Shown: positions 54,845-64,000 of the stretch, in pieces | How positions within the stretch are numbered: position 1 is the stretch's first letter | Layout of the letters: the number at the start of each line of letters is the position of its first letter | Source: Phaseolus vulgaris | Lineage: Eukaryota; Streptophyta; Magnoliopsida; Fabales; Fabaceae | Assembly: GCF_000499845.2 (NCBI RefSeq) | Contig: NC_023754.2 | Coordinates: 31,077,869 to 31,141,868, forward strand | Direction of reading: 5' to 3' | Length of the DNA: 64,000 nucleotides | Made by a program: the position numbers and the translations under genes | Notes under the pieces: model-generated | The model's input: only the letters and a program-made list of their open reading frames with translations | Databases searched by the model: none | What the model was told of the DNA's origin: nothing

Positions 54845-55807
54845 GTAAGTTCTTTCTGCCTCTTCCTCTTCCTTTTTCCTTTGTTTTCTTCCTCTGGCAT
54901 TCCCTCTCCCATGGCATCTTTTCTGTTTCAATTTCGATTTCATCTTCTTCCTCTGGAAATTCTTCAAATACCCAACAACCCTAACTTTACTTCACTTTTT
55001 CTTCCTTCTTTCCCTGCCTCAACCCTCCGCTTTTCTAGTTAATGTGCCTTCTCAATTCTAAATATCTGCTCTCTGCACACCAACTCTCTTCTTTTTCTTC
55101 ACTATACTCACAACTCTTCATTTGTTGTTGCTATCTCTTTCCCTCTAAACGCCCTCTAATCACCCCTTTCTGCTTCCTTTCAACTCTCTCCACACTGCTC
55201 CTCCTCTCTTCCAAATTTCTATTTTTTTTTTCTCTGTTCTGCTCGTTACAAATCATTTTATCTCATTATTTAATGTTTTAATATTTCTTCTGTAATTATT
55301 TTTCTGCGTTTTTTATTGCATTTCTGCTTCCGCTTTCCTTGTGTCTATTTATACTGCTTTAAATACCTCATAAATGTGGCCACAATTGAGGTCATTGCCT
55401 GCCAAACTCTCACTCTGCGGTTTTTATAAACCTTGTTATCAATTTAGGAATGTTGTGTGCACCCTCATGTAGATGTAGATGTTATTGTTAACCTTTATAA
55501 ATTATTTTTCCTTTCAATTCTCTTTTTCCGTGGCCTGTGTTTTGGCACCCGGACAATTTGTTGACGTGTATTAAATTCCCTGAAGATTCAAATGATTTTT
55601 CCCATGAGTTTGGTTCGAATATCTTTAGTTCTGAACTGTGGTCATTTTAAGCAAAGTTGTCTCAGTTTTACATTCCAATATTCAACTTTCATTGTTTCTT
55701 CTTATTATTATTATGTTGTTCTCTATTTTAGGTGTTTGAATTGGATAATCAGCCTTAAAGCTATATGTTCAGAGGTTGATGTATTACCCGTGATCTTGTA
55801 TCTGCAG
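54845..55807 (+). other. Leader intron of the seven-helix membrane protein gene
   Basis: Donor CCGCT|GTAAGTTC at 54845 and acceptor TATCTGCAG ending at 55807 bound a T-rich ~960-bp stretch without coding potential. The exact exon-1 extent is not known. Confidence 0.6.
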
Positions 55808-56182
55808 TGAGCGTATGGAGGGGTGCTACTAGATTGATCTGGGATGTTGTGGAGCTATCTATCTTGAGTGATTATGCATATCTGGATCCAGTTCAATCAT
55901 CTTATTCTTTTATTAATACTGGGAACTCATTGATTAATACTTTAGTTCTGGAAAGAAGGTACAACCACCAGAGGACTTCCTGTATCCATGCTGTCAGAGA
56001 GCATGCGTGGAATCTGTACATCGGGTAATGCCCCTGTCGAGATTTGCTACCGAGGCATTCGGTCTGGTGACGATTTGTTTAGTAGCCATCTTAATTCTTC
56101 TTGGGTTGATGTGCATTGCTTACTCATTTTACTTCCGCTCTCGTATTCACAGTCAACGTCTTCTTCAGCTCACTTATTTTAG
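55808..56182 (+). promoter_or_regulatory. Upstream ORFs in the leader of the seven-helix protein
   Basis: After the leader intron, several ATGs precede the main start at 56028. One opens a five-codon frame (MEGCY) at 55815-55832; two others are short and closed upstream. A fourth, at 55988, opens a 64-codon frame ending at 56182 and so overlaps the main start out of frame. A scanning ribosome would meet all of these first, so translation of the main frame is probably reduced or regulated. Confidence 0.6.
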
Positions 56183-57224
56183 TGGTCCTTGGATCCTTAG
56201 AATCACAATCATCCTGTTTTCAATTTGGTGGGGTATTGGTGAAGTTATCCGACTTACTTTGTTAAGGAGTACCTTTCACTTAAAATGGCCGGACACTGTC
56301 TGCAAGTGTTATATTGTATCAAATTTGGGGTTTGCAGAACCGTGCCTATTCCTCACACTTGTATTTCTCCTTCGGGCACCTTTACAGGATTTGGAGACTG
56401 GAATTATGAGCAGAAAATGGAATGTGAAAACATTGGGATACGTTCTTCTTTATTGCCTTCCAATGTTTGTTCTTCAGCTTTTTGTTATTTTGGTTGGACC
56501 TCGGTTAGACAAGAATAATGGTTCTGGAAAAAAGTTGCCTCATTATTTTTCAAGTGCAGGGACCTCTTCAATGGCCGGGGAGAATGATACTGCCTTCTGT
56601 ACTTACCCTTTACTCAGCACTATTCTCCTCGGCCTTTATGCCATTGTCCTGATTTCCTACCTTTTTTGGCTTGGTAGTCGGATTTTGGAATTAGTTATTA
56701 ACAAGGGTCTGCAGAAGAGGGTTTACACATTGCTATTCTCAGTTTCATGTCTCCTTCCAATAAGGGTTCTTTTTCTTGGTTTATCTGTTTTATCTGGACC
56801 TGAGCATTTTATGTTTGAAGCCTTTGTTTTCTTGGCTTTTCTTGCACTGGTATGTTGCGCTGGCTTGTGCATGTACACACTTGTTTATCGTCCAGTTGCA
56901 GATAGCTTATCGTTGGGAAATCTACAAGACTTGGAAGCTAGGAGGCGAAATGATGATCATAATGATAGTGTGTCTTTCATGGCTAGCCAGAGTCATCTGG
57001 AAGGAAATGTTGAAGAAAATATTCGGTCTAGTCCTGGTAGATATTCTGATGCATCGACAAAGCGAGGATCGATTTCATTTCGGACATTAGAAAAGGGTGT
57101 TACATCAACCGGAACATTTGTTGAACTAAGCCTCTTTTCTCCCAGCCGCAGTGCAACCCCTCCAGGATCACCTCCTCTCCTAGGTTGGCCTATGCGATCC
57201 CCAACGCAACATATTGGACCATAG
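56028..57224 (+). CDS. Uncharacterised plant seven-helix membrane protein
   Basis: Uninterrupted 398-aa frame. The first in-frame ATG is at 56028 (MPLSRFATEAFG); the open frame extends a few codons upstream only to a GTG. Seven hydrophobic segments are visible at roughly residues 10-36, 53-78, 92-118, 134-158, 192-220, 232-256 and 262-290. Landmarks are FSIWWGIGEVIRL, EPCLFLTLVFLLRAPL, FWLGSRILELVINKGLQKRV and LVYRPVADSLSLGNL. A Ser/Arg-rich cytosolic-looking tail of ~110 residues ends SATPPGSPPLLGWPMRSPT, with several SP/TP sites. It resembles a conserved plant family without known function; the layout recalls seven-helix receptors or transporters, but I see no diagnostic motif and assign no role. 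Confidence 0.85.
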   Translation: MPLSRFATEAFGLVTICLVAILILLGLMCIAYSFYFRSRIHSQRLLQLTYFSGPWILRITIILFSIWWGIGEVIRLTLLRSTFHLKWPDTVCKCYIVSNLGFAEPCLFLTLVFLLRAPLQDLETGIMSRKWNVKTLGYVLLYCLPMFVLQLFVILVGPRLDKNNGSGKKLPHYFSSAGTSSMAGENDTAFCTYPLLSTILLGLYAIVLISYLFWLGSRILELVINKGLQKRVYTLLFSVSCLLPIRVLFLGLSVLSGPEHFMFEAFVFLAFLALVCCAGLCMYTLVYRPVADSLSLGNLQDLEARRRNDDHNDSVSFMASQSHLEGNVEENIRSSPGRYSDASTKRGSISFRTLEKGVTSTGTFVELSLFSPSRSATPPGSPPLLGWPMRSPTQHIGP

Positions 57225-58524
57225 AGGCAGGCTGGAAACTGAATATGTTGGATCGATATCAATTTTGTGGAAAAGGGAAAACTGATTGTAAAGGATTTAG
57301 CATCAATAAGGCGTTTTTTTTTTCTTTTCTTTTTTTAATTTGTTATGTTTGCTAATTCTAGTTATAATGTTTTTGCCCTGGAATTTATTGTGAGTACTCT
57401 TTTTACGCTTCTGTACCATCTCGACAACGTTTTACTTGTTTTTAATTTTGTACTTGAAATGTTTGAATACTCTTGCGTGAAGTCATTTACGACTTAATGT
57501 TTGATCTGGTTGGATTTCGACTTCATGTGTGATCTTTAGATCGAGTAAAACATCTTTGTAAACTAATTTGTTTGTGGCCAGATTACTTTGCTTTGCCTGA
57601 TTACTCGTACAAGACCTTCGTTGGTCTATTTATTATATGGCAGAAATGGAAGAATGTCATCTAATTAAACTAGAGTGTAATGAAGAATGGTTTAGTTAAC
57701 TATAGAGTTATGATGAAAAGAGGTTAACAATGAGAACAAAAGCTTTAGATGATAATTAAACTAGGAGAAAATTTTCAGAGTCGACGAAAGATGTCGATAA
57801 TTAAACTGCCAATAGTCATATTCAATTTCAGCCTATCCCCGTAATCAAAACTCCTAAATCTTATTGTCCTTACACTTACGCACGAATCTTTTCATTCCCT
57901 TTCCTAGTATGAACCTCAACATTATACATTTTTTTTCTTCGTTATTTGAAGGGTCCAATCATTTGCTAATGGGAGATGAATAAAATGGTTTGTTGGGTAT
58001 GAGAGTCCAACCTACAGCAAAATTGGTCTCATTCCTCGAAGTTTTGTCATTTTCAGCACATAAGTGGCTACGTTTGATTAAGTTGAAAATCACGGAGACA
58101 TAGTTTATATTTTTTGCACGTTTCCTTGTGGATCATATAAGATCTGCTGCGACTGGAAGATATTAATTTTGTTTTTGTATAGCAAACTTCATGTCTGGAA
58201 ATTGTGGGTTGTATTAATGTCCGCTGGGTTGATACATATTGGGCTTTAAAATATTGAATCATGAATATGTTTATTTAGTCATAACAGATTGAATTACACG
58301 TTGCTATATCATGAACTTTGGTAACCCAAAACCTCACCAACAGCATTAGTAGCATTTATCGCAACCTAAAATTACACTCAGTTGCTAAATACAGGAAAGG
58401 GGAGACAAAATCCGGTATCGGCAGGAGGAGCGTCATCTTTATCAGAAAAATATAGGAAGGCAAGAATATAGATATATATGTGGGGAAATTGTCATAAAAA
58501 TAAATTGTTTTAAGAAAAAGCAGT
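57225..58524. other. Spacer between convergent genes
   Basis: Holds the 3' UTRs of the seven-helix protein (57225 to about 57600) and ABCF4 (about 58300-58524). No gene or repeat recognised in between. Confidence 0.4.
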
Positions 58525-60696
58525 TCAATCATCAACTTCAGCTTTAATCTCTCTCAGCAAGTCATCCTTGTAATCCTCAAATGTTCCAGGGAAAGTTCTG
58601 ACAGTACCATCCTCGACAACCCAAATTTGACTCCTTTCTTCATCATCACACACACGTGATATCAATCTTGAATCATGACTGACGAGAACAACTCCACCAG
58701 TGAATTCATCCAGTGCATCTGCCAATGCATCAATACTTTGCATGTCCAGATGATTGGTGGGTTCATCTAACAATAAAATGTGTGGCTTTGACATGGAAAT
58801 AGATGTGAAGACAACCCGAGATTTCTGCCCTCCTGATAGTTTGGCAATAGGAGTAAGATGGTTATGACTCGGTAGCCCAAACTTACCAAGTTTTGCACGA
58901 ACAGCCTCCTGCTTGCTGAGTCCCTCCTGATCTGGATGGAGACGCAGAAGATACTGCACAGCTGTTTCATCCATTGTTAGAAGGTCCACAAAGTGTTGGG
59001 AATATCTTCCTATCCTCAACTTCTGACTTCTTCGGACTTCACCCTCAGAAGCAACTAAATCACCAGCTAGAAGATTCAACAACGTGGATTTTCCAGCTCC
59101 ATTAGGCCCAACAATGGCAACACGAGTCCCCATATCAATGCCAACATCAACATCTGATAGCCTGAAATCCTCTCTGTTTGGGTAGCTAAAGCTGACTTCG
59201 ATGAGCTGCAGAAGTGGGGGTGTAAGCTCAGTGGGTTCAGGGAAGTGGAATTCCACACTGTAATCCCTCCACTTCTGAGGAACCTCTGATGGGGCATCAT
59301 CCTCATCAACCTTGCCCTTGCCTTTGGTTTTAGATGCTTCCTTAGCTGCTGCAAACTTAGCTCGATCCTTAACCTTTTCTTGCTGGGCGCGGTTTCCACT
59401 CCTTTTAGCTGCTTTCAACTGCTTGTCATAAATCTCATACTTCTTATTCATCTCTTTACGACGCTGTTCATATCCACTCTCAAAATCATCAAAATTTCCA
59501 CGATAGAAGTGAAGTTTCAAATCATGGAGATGAACAATCTCAGTACATACTGTATTGAGAAAATCTCTATCATGTGAGACAACTACCAAAGTTTTCTTCC
59601 AACGGCACAAATACTCTTCCAACCAGAGAACAGCCCTCAGGTCGAGATGATTTGTGGGTTCATCAAGCAATAATAGAGTTGGTTGAACAAAAAGGGCTCG
59701 AGCTAAAGAAATTCTCATCCTCCAGCCTCCACTAAAGGATTTTGTAGGACGGCCTTGCATATTCTTCGTAAAACCCAAACCAGCTAATATCTTTGATGCC
59801 TGAGCTTCGGCAGCATCAGATCCCATCAACTGCAGTTTTTCATATAGCTCTGCTAGCTTTTCTCCCGTATCATCTTCATCATCATCGTCTTTGTCTACAC
59901 TTTCTTCAGCAGAAACTGCATTCTGAAGAGAGGCAACCTCTTGTCGAATTTTAACTAGTTCTTCATTAGCTGAAACAACAGCTTCAAGGGCTGTCTTGTC
60001 ATCACCAACTACCTCCTGCTCAACCAGAAGGACATCAATATTCTTGGGTACTGGTATCTTCCTCCAGGCAAGAAGTTTCAGCAGTGTGGACTTGCCCTTT
60101 CCATTGGGTCCAACCAAACCATACCTCTTCCCATGAGATATCTTCACTGATGCATTCTTCAGAAGTTCTTTACCACGAGCAGACACAGAGAAATTTTCTA
60201 TTGTTATATCTTTCACATTAGCATCAGCATCATCATCTCCATCAAGCACCGAAGCTCGGCTTCCAATCACCACAGTGAATGCATCACGATCGTCCCTAAG
60301 AGCCTCCTTCTTTGCCTGCTCAGCAGCATGGGCTGCTAAAATATCCTTCTTTTCACGCTTTTTCAACTCTTTCTCAGCAATAGGCACATCAAGAGGCTTC
60401 AAATCAGGCTTTTGCTGCTGACTTCCCCGTTTGGAATTTTGCTCCTCCTGTTCTAGGAGATCATCATCTTCATCATCAGACGGAGGAAGATCAATACCAT
60501 CAGTGTATGCAGAAGCTTTTGGAGCAGATTTTGGCTTTGGCTTACTAGAGGTAGAAGAGACTTTTTTGGGTTTATCAGGCTTTTCATCCATGCTGGCCAG
60601 CATGGCAGAGACAGAAATTTTTTCCTTCTTGGGAGCATCTTTACTTGCCTTGGTCTTCGCAGATGGCCCAGCATCCTCTGCCTTTTTCCTTCCCAT
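58525..60696 (-). CDS. ABCF4: ABC transporter F family member 4 (GCN20-type soluble ATPase)
   Basis: Soluble twin-ATPase of the ABCF group, lacking membrane helices; relatives act on ribosomes and in GCN2-dependent translational control. Single coding exon, 723 aa, the length of Arabidopsis ABCF4. A Lys/Ser/Asp-rich N-terminal region (1-~160) has an acidic SDDEDDDLLEQEE stretch. ATPase domain 1 has Walker A GPNGKGKST (~196-204), signature SFSGGWRMRISLARA and Walker B LLLLDEPTNHLD. A charged linker with RSGNRAQQEKVKDRAKF follows. Domain 2 has GPNGAGKSTLLNLLAG, signature LSGGQKSRVVF and ILLLDEPTNHLD. Start: ATG at 60696 (MGRKKAED); the frame is open slightly upstream without an ATG. A leader intron precedes it. 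Confidence 0.96.
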   Translation of the reverse strand: MGRKKAEDAGPSAKTKASKDAPKKEKISVSAMLASMDEKPDKPKKVSSTSSKPKPKSAPKASAYTDGIDLPPSDDEDDDLLEQEEQNSKRGSQQQKPDLKPLDVPIAEKELKKREKKDILAAHAAEQAKKEALRDDRDAFTVVIGSRASVLDGDDDADANVKDITIENFSVSARGKELLKNASVKISHGKRYGLVGPNGKGKSTLLKLLAWRKIPVPKNIDVLLVEQEVVGDDKTALEAVVSANEELVKIRQEVASLQNAVSAEESVDKDDDDEDDTGEKLAELYEKLQLMGSDAAEAQASKILAGLGFTKNMQGRPTKSFSGGWRMRISLARALFVQPTLLLLDEPTNHLDLRAVLWLEEYLCRWKKTLVVVSHDRDFLNTVCTEIVHLHDLKLHFYRGNFDDFESGYEQRRKEMNKKYEIYDKQLKAAKRSGNRAQQEKVKDRAKFAAAKEASKTKGKGKVDEDDAPSEVPQKWRDYSVEFHFPEPTELTPPLLQLIEVSFSYPNREDFRLSDVDVGIDMGTRVAIVGPNGAGKSTLLNLLAGDLVASEGEVRRSQKLRIGRYSQHFVDLLTMDETAVQYLLRLHPDQEGLSKQEAVRAKLGKFGLPSHNHLTPIAKLSGGQKSRVVFTSISMSKPHILLLDEPTNHLDMQSIDALADALDEFTGGVVLVSHDSRLISRVCDDEERSQIWVVEDGTVRTFPGTFEDYKDDLLREIKAEVDD

Positions 60697-60705
60697 TGTA
60701 CAAGA

Positions 60706-61443
60706 CTGAAACAAGCAGAAAACATATTAATTCAAGTCAACTAACCTTACACCATTATTGCTATGCCCTTTTTCAAACAAAAACTTGTACCTGAGCTATT
60801 CAATAGTAAATGTGAACATGTATGTAATAATGACATTAATATAGGCTTTGCACATTAAATTTAAAATGACATATGACTGTGCGTACTTCTTTAAACACAT
60901 ATAACAAGATATTCTATTGATAGTTTTCAATCTATTTCCCTAACAAATAAAATTAGAGTCATCGTGTTTCATCTTTATAAATTACAATTCGTTTTATTGG
61001 ATGCAAGAGTTATCTATATATACACACACATCTCCAGATGTCGATGTATAAAGCAACCAGAAAGTGATAAAATCATTATATGGCGTGTGATCTAAGGAGG
61101 AGTGATGAAGAGAAGGAAGTTAAATTGAAGGCATGCAAAAATTCGAATTACAGAATTGATGTAAGAAAAAATGTTTCATAGGTAAATAAGGAAATCGAAT
61201 AGATTATATACAAAGGTGCAGGGAAGTATTAAAGAAGAAGCAAAAAAGCAAGAGACGAAGATGGCGGATAGAAATGCAATTTGTTGAAGCGATCGAAATT
61301 AGAGAAAGTATAAAGGAAGGGACAGAGAAATTGGAGATGCAGCAGATCACGGAAGCACAGAAAGGTAAATGACGGAATGGGTAAAAGAATTGTATCGGAA
61401 AAAGGAATGAAGAGAAGAGAGAAGAGAGAAAGCATCGGAAAAC
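60706..61443 (-). other. ABCF4 leader intron
   Basis: On the minus strand a donor TTCCAAG|GTTTTC at 61444/61443 and an acceptor TTTCAG ending at 60706 bound a ~740-bp intron ten bases before the ATG. The upstream leader exon carries GCC-type repeats (about 61464-61474) and TTAGGGTTT at 61501-61509, a telo-box on the coding side. Confidence 0.65.
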
Positions 61444-61509
61444 CTTGGAACCTGATTCAGCAGCGGCGGCGGCGACGAAGTTGGGCACAGTGGAGTGGAG
61501 TTAGGGTTT

Positions 61510-64000
61510 CAGTCCAAACTTCGATTTCGTTTCACCCTTTCTTATCTTCTTTTCCAATTATATACCCTTTGTTAAAACTACACACCATTCTCTTCATCAA
61601 ATAAATGTTACAAAAACGTATCTTTTTACCATTCTCTTCAGGATAAAAATTTATCTATGAAGATAAAAAATATAATTATTGTTATTTAAATATGTTAGGA
61701 TAATATTATTTTTACAATAAAAGATAAATGGGAAGAGATCACCTAAATATTCTATAAATAAAATAAAAGGATGATCTTTAAAACACAAGATAAGTATTAT
61801 TCAAAATAATTACACGTAATTTTTATACTGATAAGTGATTTAATTATTGGATAAGTTTATAAGTTTTTCTCATCCAAATATTCAGAAGTTGTAGTTATAA
61901 GGAGGTAATCTCGGATACCATCTTCAAACTTTCAACCTTTATCTAAACGAGAATAGTATTTAATTATTATTTTTAAAATTTTAAAATAATTAAACTTTTT
62001 CTAAAAGTAATTAAAAAAAAACCTTTAAATTTATCAAAACTTATAATTTAACATTTTTTCATTCCATTTTCTACCTTTTATCTTTCAAGTTTGACCTTAT
62101 TATTTTTTCTACATTGTACATGAATGCCCTTCTCATAACAATGGACAATTCTACCATGTTTTAAAAAAATATAACATATTTAATGGCTAAATAAGATATA
62201 TATTTTTGTTTTTTAATATCAACCGACTACACATATATTAGATTGAGTGAGCAACACTTTTTTGTTGGTGATACTTATTTTTGGCCACAATTTTATAAAA
62301 AAAAAAACTTGTTGAAATGTATGTATATAATATTCTCAGACAACTTTTTAAATGTTATATTTCTTTAAATTTCGATTTAATGCAATTTTTCTAAGTTTAA
62401 TGAAATCTTGGATTTTATCTTTTATCATATCATATTTATTAAATTTTTAATTATTGGTGATTGCTATATTATTCATATAAAGATATTGTTCCTACCAAAA
62501 ATGGATTAAGAGAGTTTTAAAGCGGAAAAGAGATGACTTTTATATACCAAACGTTGTAATATTGACCAATAGAAGGAGATAAAGAAAATTCACATGCAAA
62601 AAACCCTAAGATAAGTATGAGAGTTAAAAGTATAAAATAGAGTTTTTTCTACATATTTTTTTGTATAGTAGTATATATAGATCCTCAACGATCATTTGAT
62701 TGACTGTATGATTATCATTTATTATTTATTGTTTCATAAATAATTATTCATTGAGTAAGTAATTTTATTTATAATCATCATTTACGAATGACTTGATAAG
62801 AAAATATATACAATCATGCAAGATATATATTATAGATATATATTATTGAATATTACAAATTGTAATATAAATATGATAATATGAGATAAATATGTAATTT
62901 TGTGTGTTTCAAATGAATTTTTTGAAAGGTTTTATGAGAACAGTGTCATTTAATTAATTAAATTGTGAAACTGCTCTCATACCCCATCCAAGCAAAACCA
63001 CCCTCTTAAACTTTGAGTTATAAGGTTTGTTATGAATGTAGTATAAATAATTTCTTCATTCTTAATTAATTTCACTTAAACTTTTATTAACAGATTAAAA
63101 ATACAAGACATTGTAGAGTTTAAGATCTTAATATTTGTATGCATTATTTCTTATAATAAAGTTTCGCAAGAGATTATAGAATTCAAGACCTTCATGTTTA
63201 TGTATTGTCTTTTTAATTATCTTCTGTTAAGTTTTGCAATATTTGAAAATAAACATTATTAGAGAGTTAGATGTAATTCCCTAATTAAGATGAAATATAA
63301 TATTTGAAGTTTCTCTCATGCATTTGAAATTGAATTGAACTATAATTGTACACATAAGAAAGAGTAAAAACATTATTTTGATGCTTGGATTTATTTTACT
63401 GTAAAACTTATTTTAATTAAAAAAAATAGCACACTCATTTAGAAAACCTATCATGATGCAATTTGTCCCTCACTAATTAATTCTAAACAAAAAATAATAT
63501 CAAATTTTTCTATTCTTTATATTTTGCTAATATTTTTTAATAATCGAGATTTTTTTTAATCATCGAGAATTTGAATACGACACATGCTTAATGCTAAAAG
63601 AGTGAAAATGGATGACATTAGATAACTATTATCTTGTTTGATATTTAAATTGATACTTTTCTTTAAAAGATCTTATTTTTTTATTGTTTGAAAACTCAAT
63701 CGAAACCAAAAAAAATCTTTAAAATAAATTAAGACACCCTTACCTTGAAATCAATGGTCAGACTTGAATTTTTGGATAATAATAATGTGATTGATATATT
63801 TATTATTTAATTAAAATAAACTTACCCATAGTATTTAAATGTAAGTTTTTAACCAAATAATTTTAAGTTTGGTAAAAACAAGATAAACTCAATGTAAGTG
63901 TTATAAATTATATACACGGTTCACACGATACGGATACAAAGATACATATAATTTATAAAACGTAGGATACGAGTCACGAATATATATATATATATATATA
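61510..64000. other. Gene-free AT-rich spacer
   Basis: ABCF4 promoter, then strongly AT-rich DNA with stops in all frames and no recognised gene. The last ~100 bp (CACGATACGGATACAAAG, then GGATACGAGTCACGAA) may begin another copy of the GACAC-type dispersed repeat. The window ends inside a (TA)n run from about 63980. Confidence 0.4.

Overview
This is plant nuclear DNA: AT-rich spacers, split genes with GT-AG introns, and a gene set typical of a dicot. Protein similarity and the style of the decayed retroelement suggest a legume, probably phaseoloid; species is not resolved. I see no bacterial, plasmid or viral replication genes.

Layout. 1-2097: AT-rich tandem repeat and a decayed retroelement gag-like gene. 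2098-6250: broken copies of neighbouring DNA, namely fragments of a GSK3/shaggy kinase and of a plastid Hsp70 on the + strand, an opposing plastid Hsp70 fragment on the - strand, and copies of two non-coding spacers. 6437-9211 (-): intact stromal Hsp70 (689 aa). 11339-16142 (-): intact GSK3/shaggy-like kinase (420 aa). 21730-26377 (-): the nonsense-mediated decay factor UPF3. 30555-32851 (+): a STAR-type KH RNA-binding protein. 37613-38151 (-): a small one-pass membrane protein of unknown role. 39753-41576 (-): translation elongation factor eEF1B-gamma. 42627-43357 (+): a RabA2-like GTPase, convergent with RABD1 at 44867-47307 (-). 47663-48538 (-): glucuronoxylan 4-O-methyltransferase. 49891-54185 (-): an N-myristoylated-type CDC2-related kinase with two GC-AG introns. 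56028-57224 (+): an uncharacterised seven-helix membrane protein with several upstream ORFs. 58525-60696 (-): the ABCF4 ATPase. The remainder is AT-rich spacer with a tRNA-derived SINE, a small inverted-repeat element, a probable solo LTR and a dispersed AT-rich repeat family.

The genes are mostly unrelated housekeeping genes and do not form a pathway. Loose themes are RNA and translation (UPF3, KH protein, eEF1B-gamma, ABCF4), signalling kinases (GSK3, CDC2-related kinase), and secretion and cell wall (RabA2, RABD1, glucuronoxylan methyltransferase).

The most unusual structure is at 2098-6250. It looks like a collapsed duplication of the adjacent kinase-Hsp70 gene pair. Its two Hsp70 3'-end fragments face each other tail to tail around a loop of about 136 bp, so a read-through transcript could fold into a hairpin of about 400 bp related to the intact Hsp70. 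I found no clearly new defence or mobile system. All exon boundaries below were worked out by eye from splice sites and reading frame, not from transcripts.
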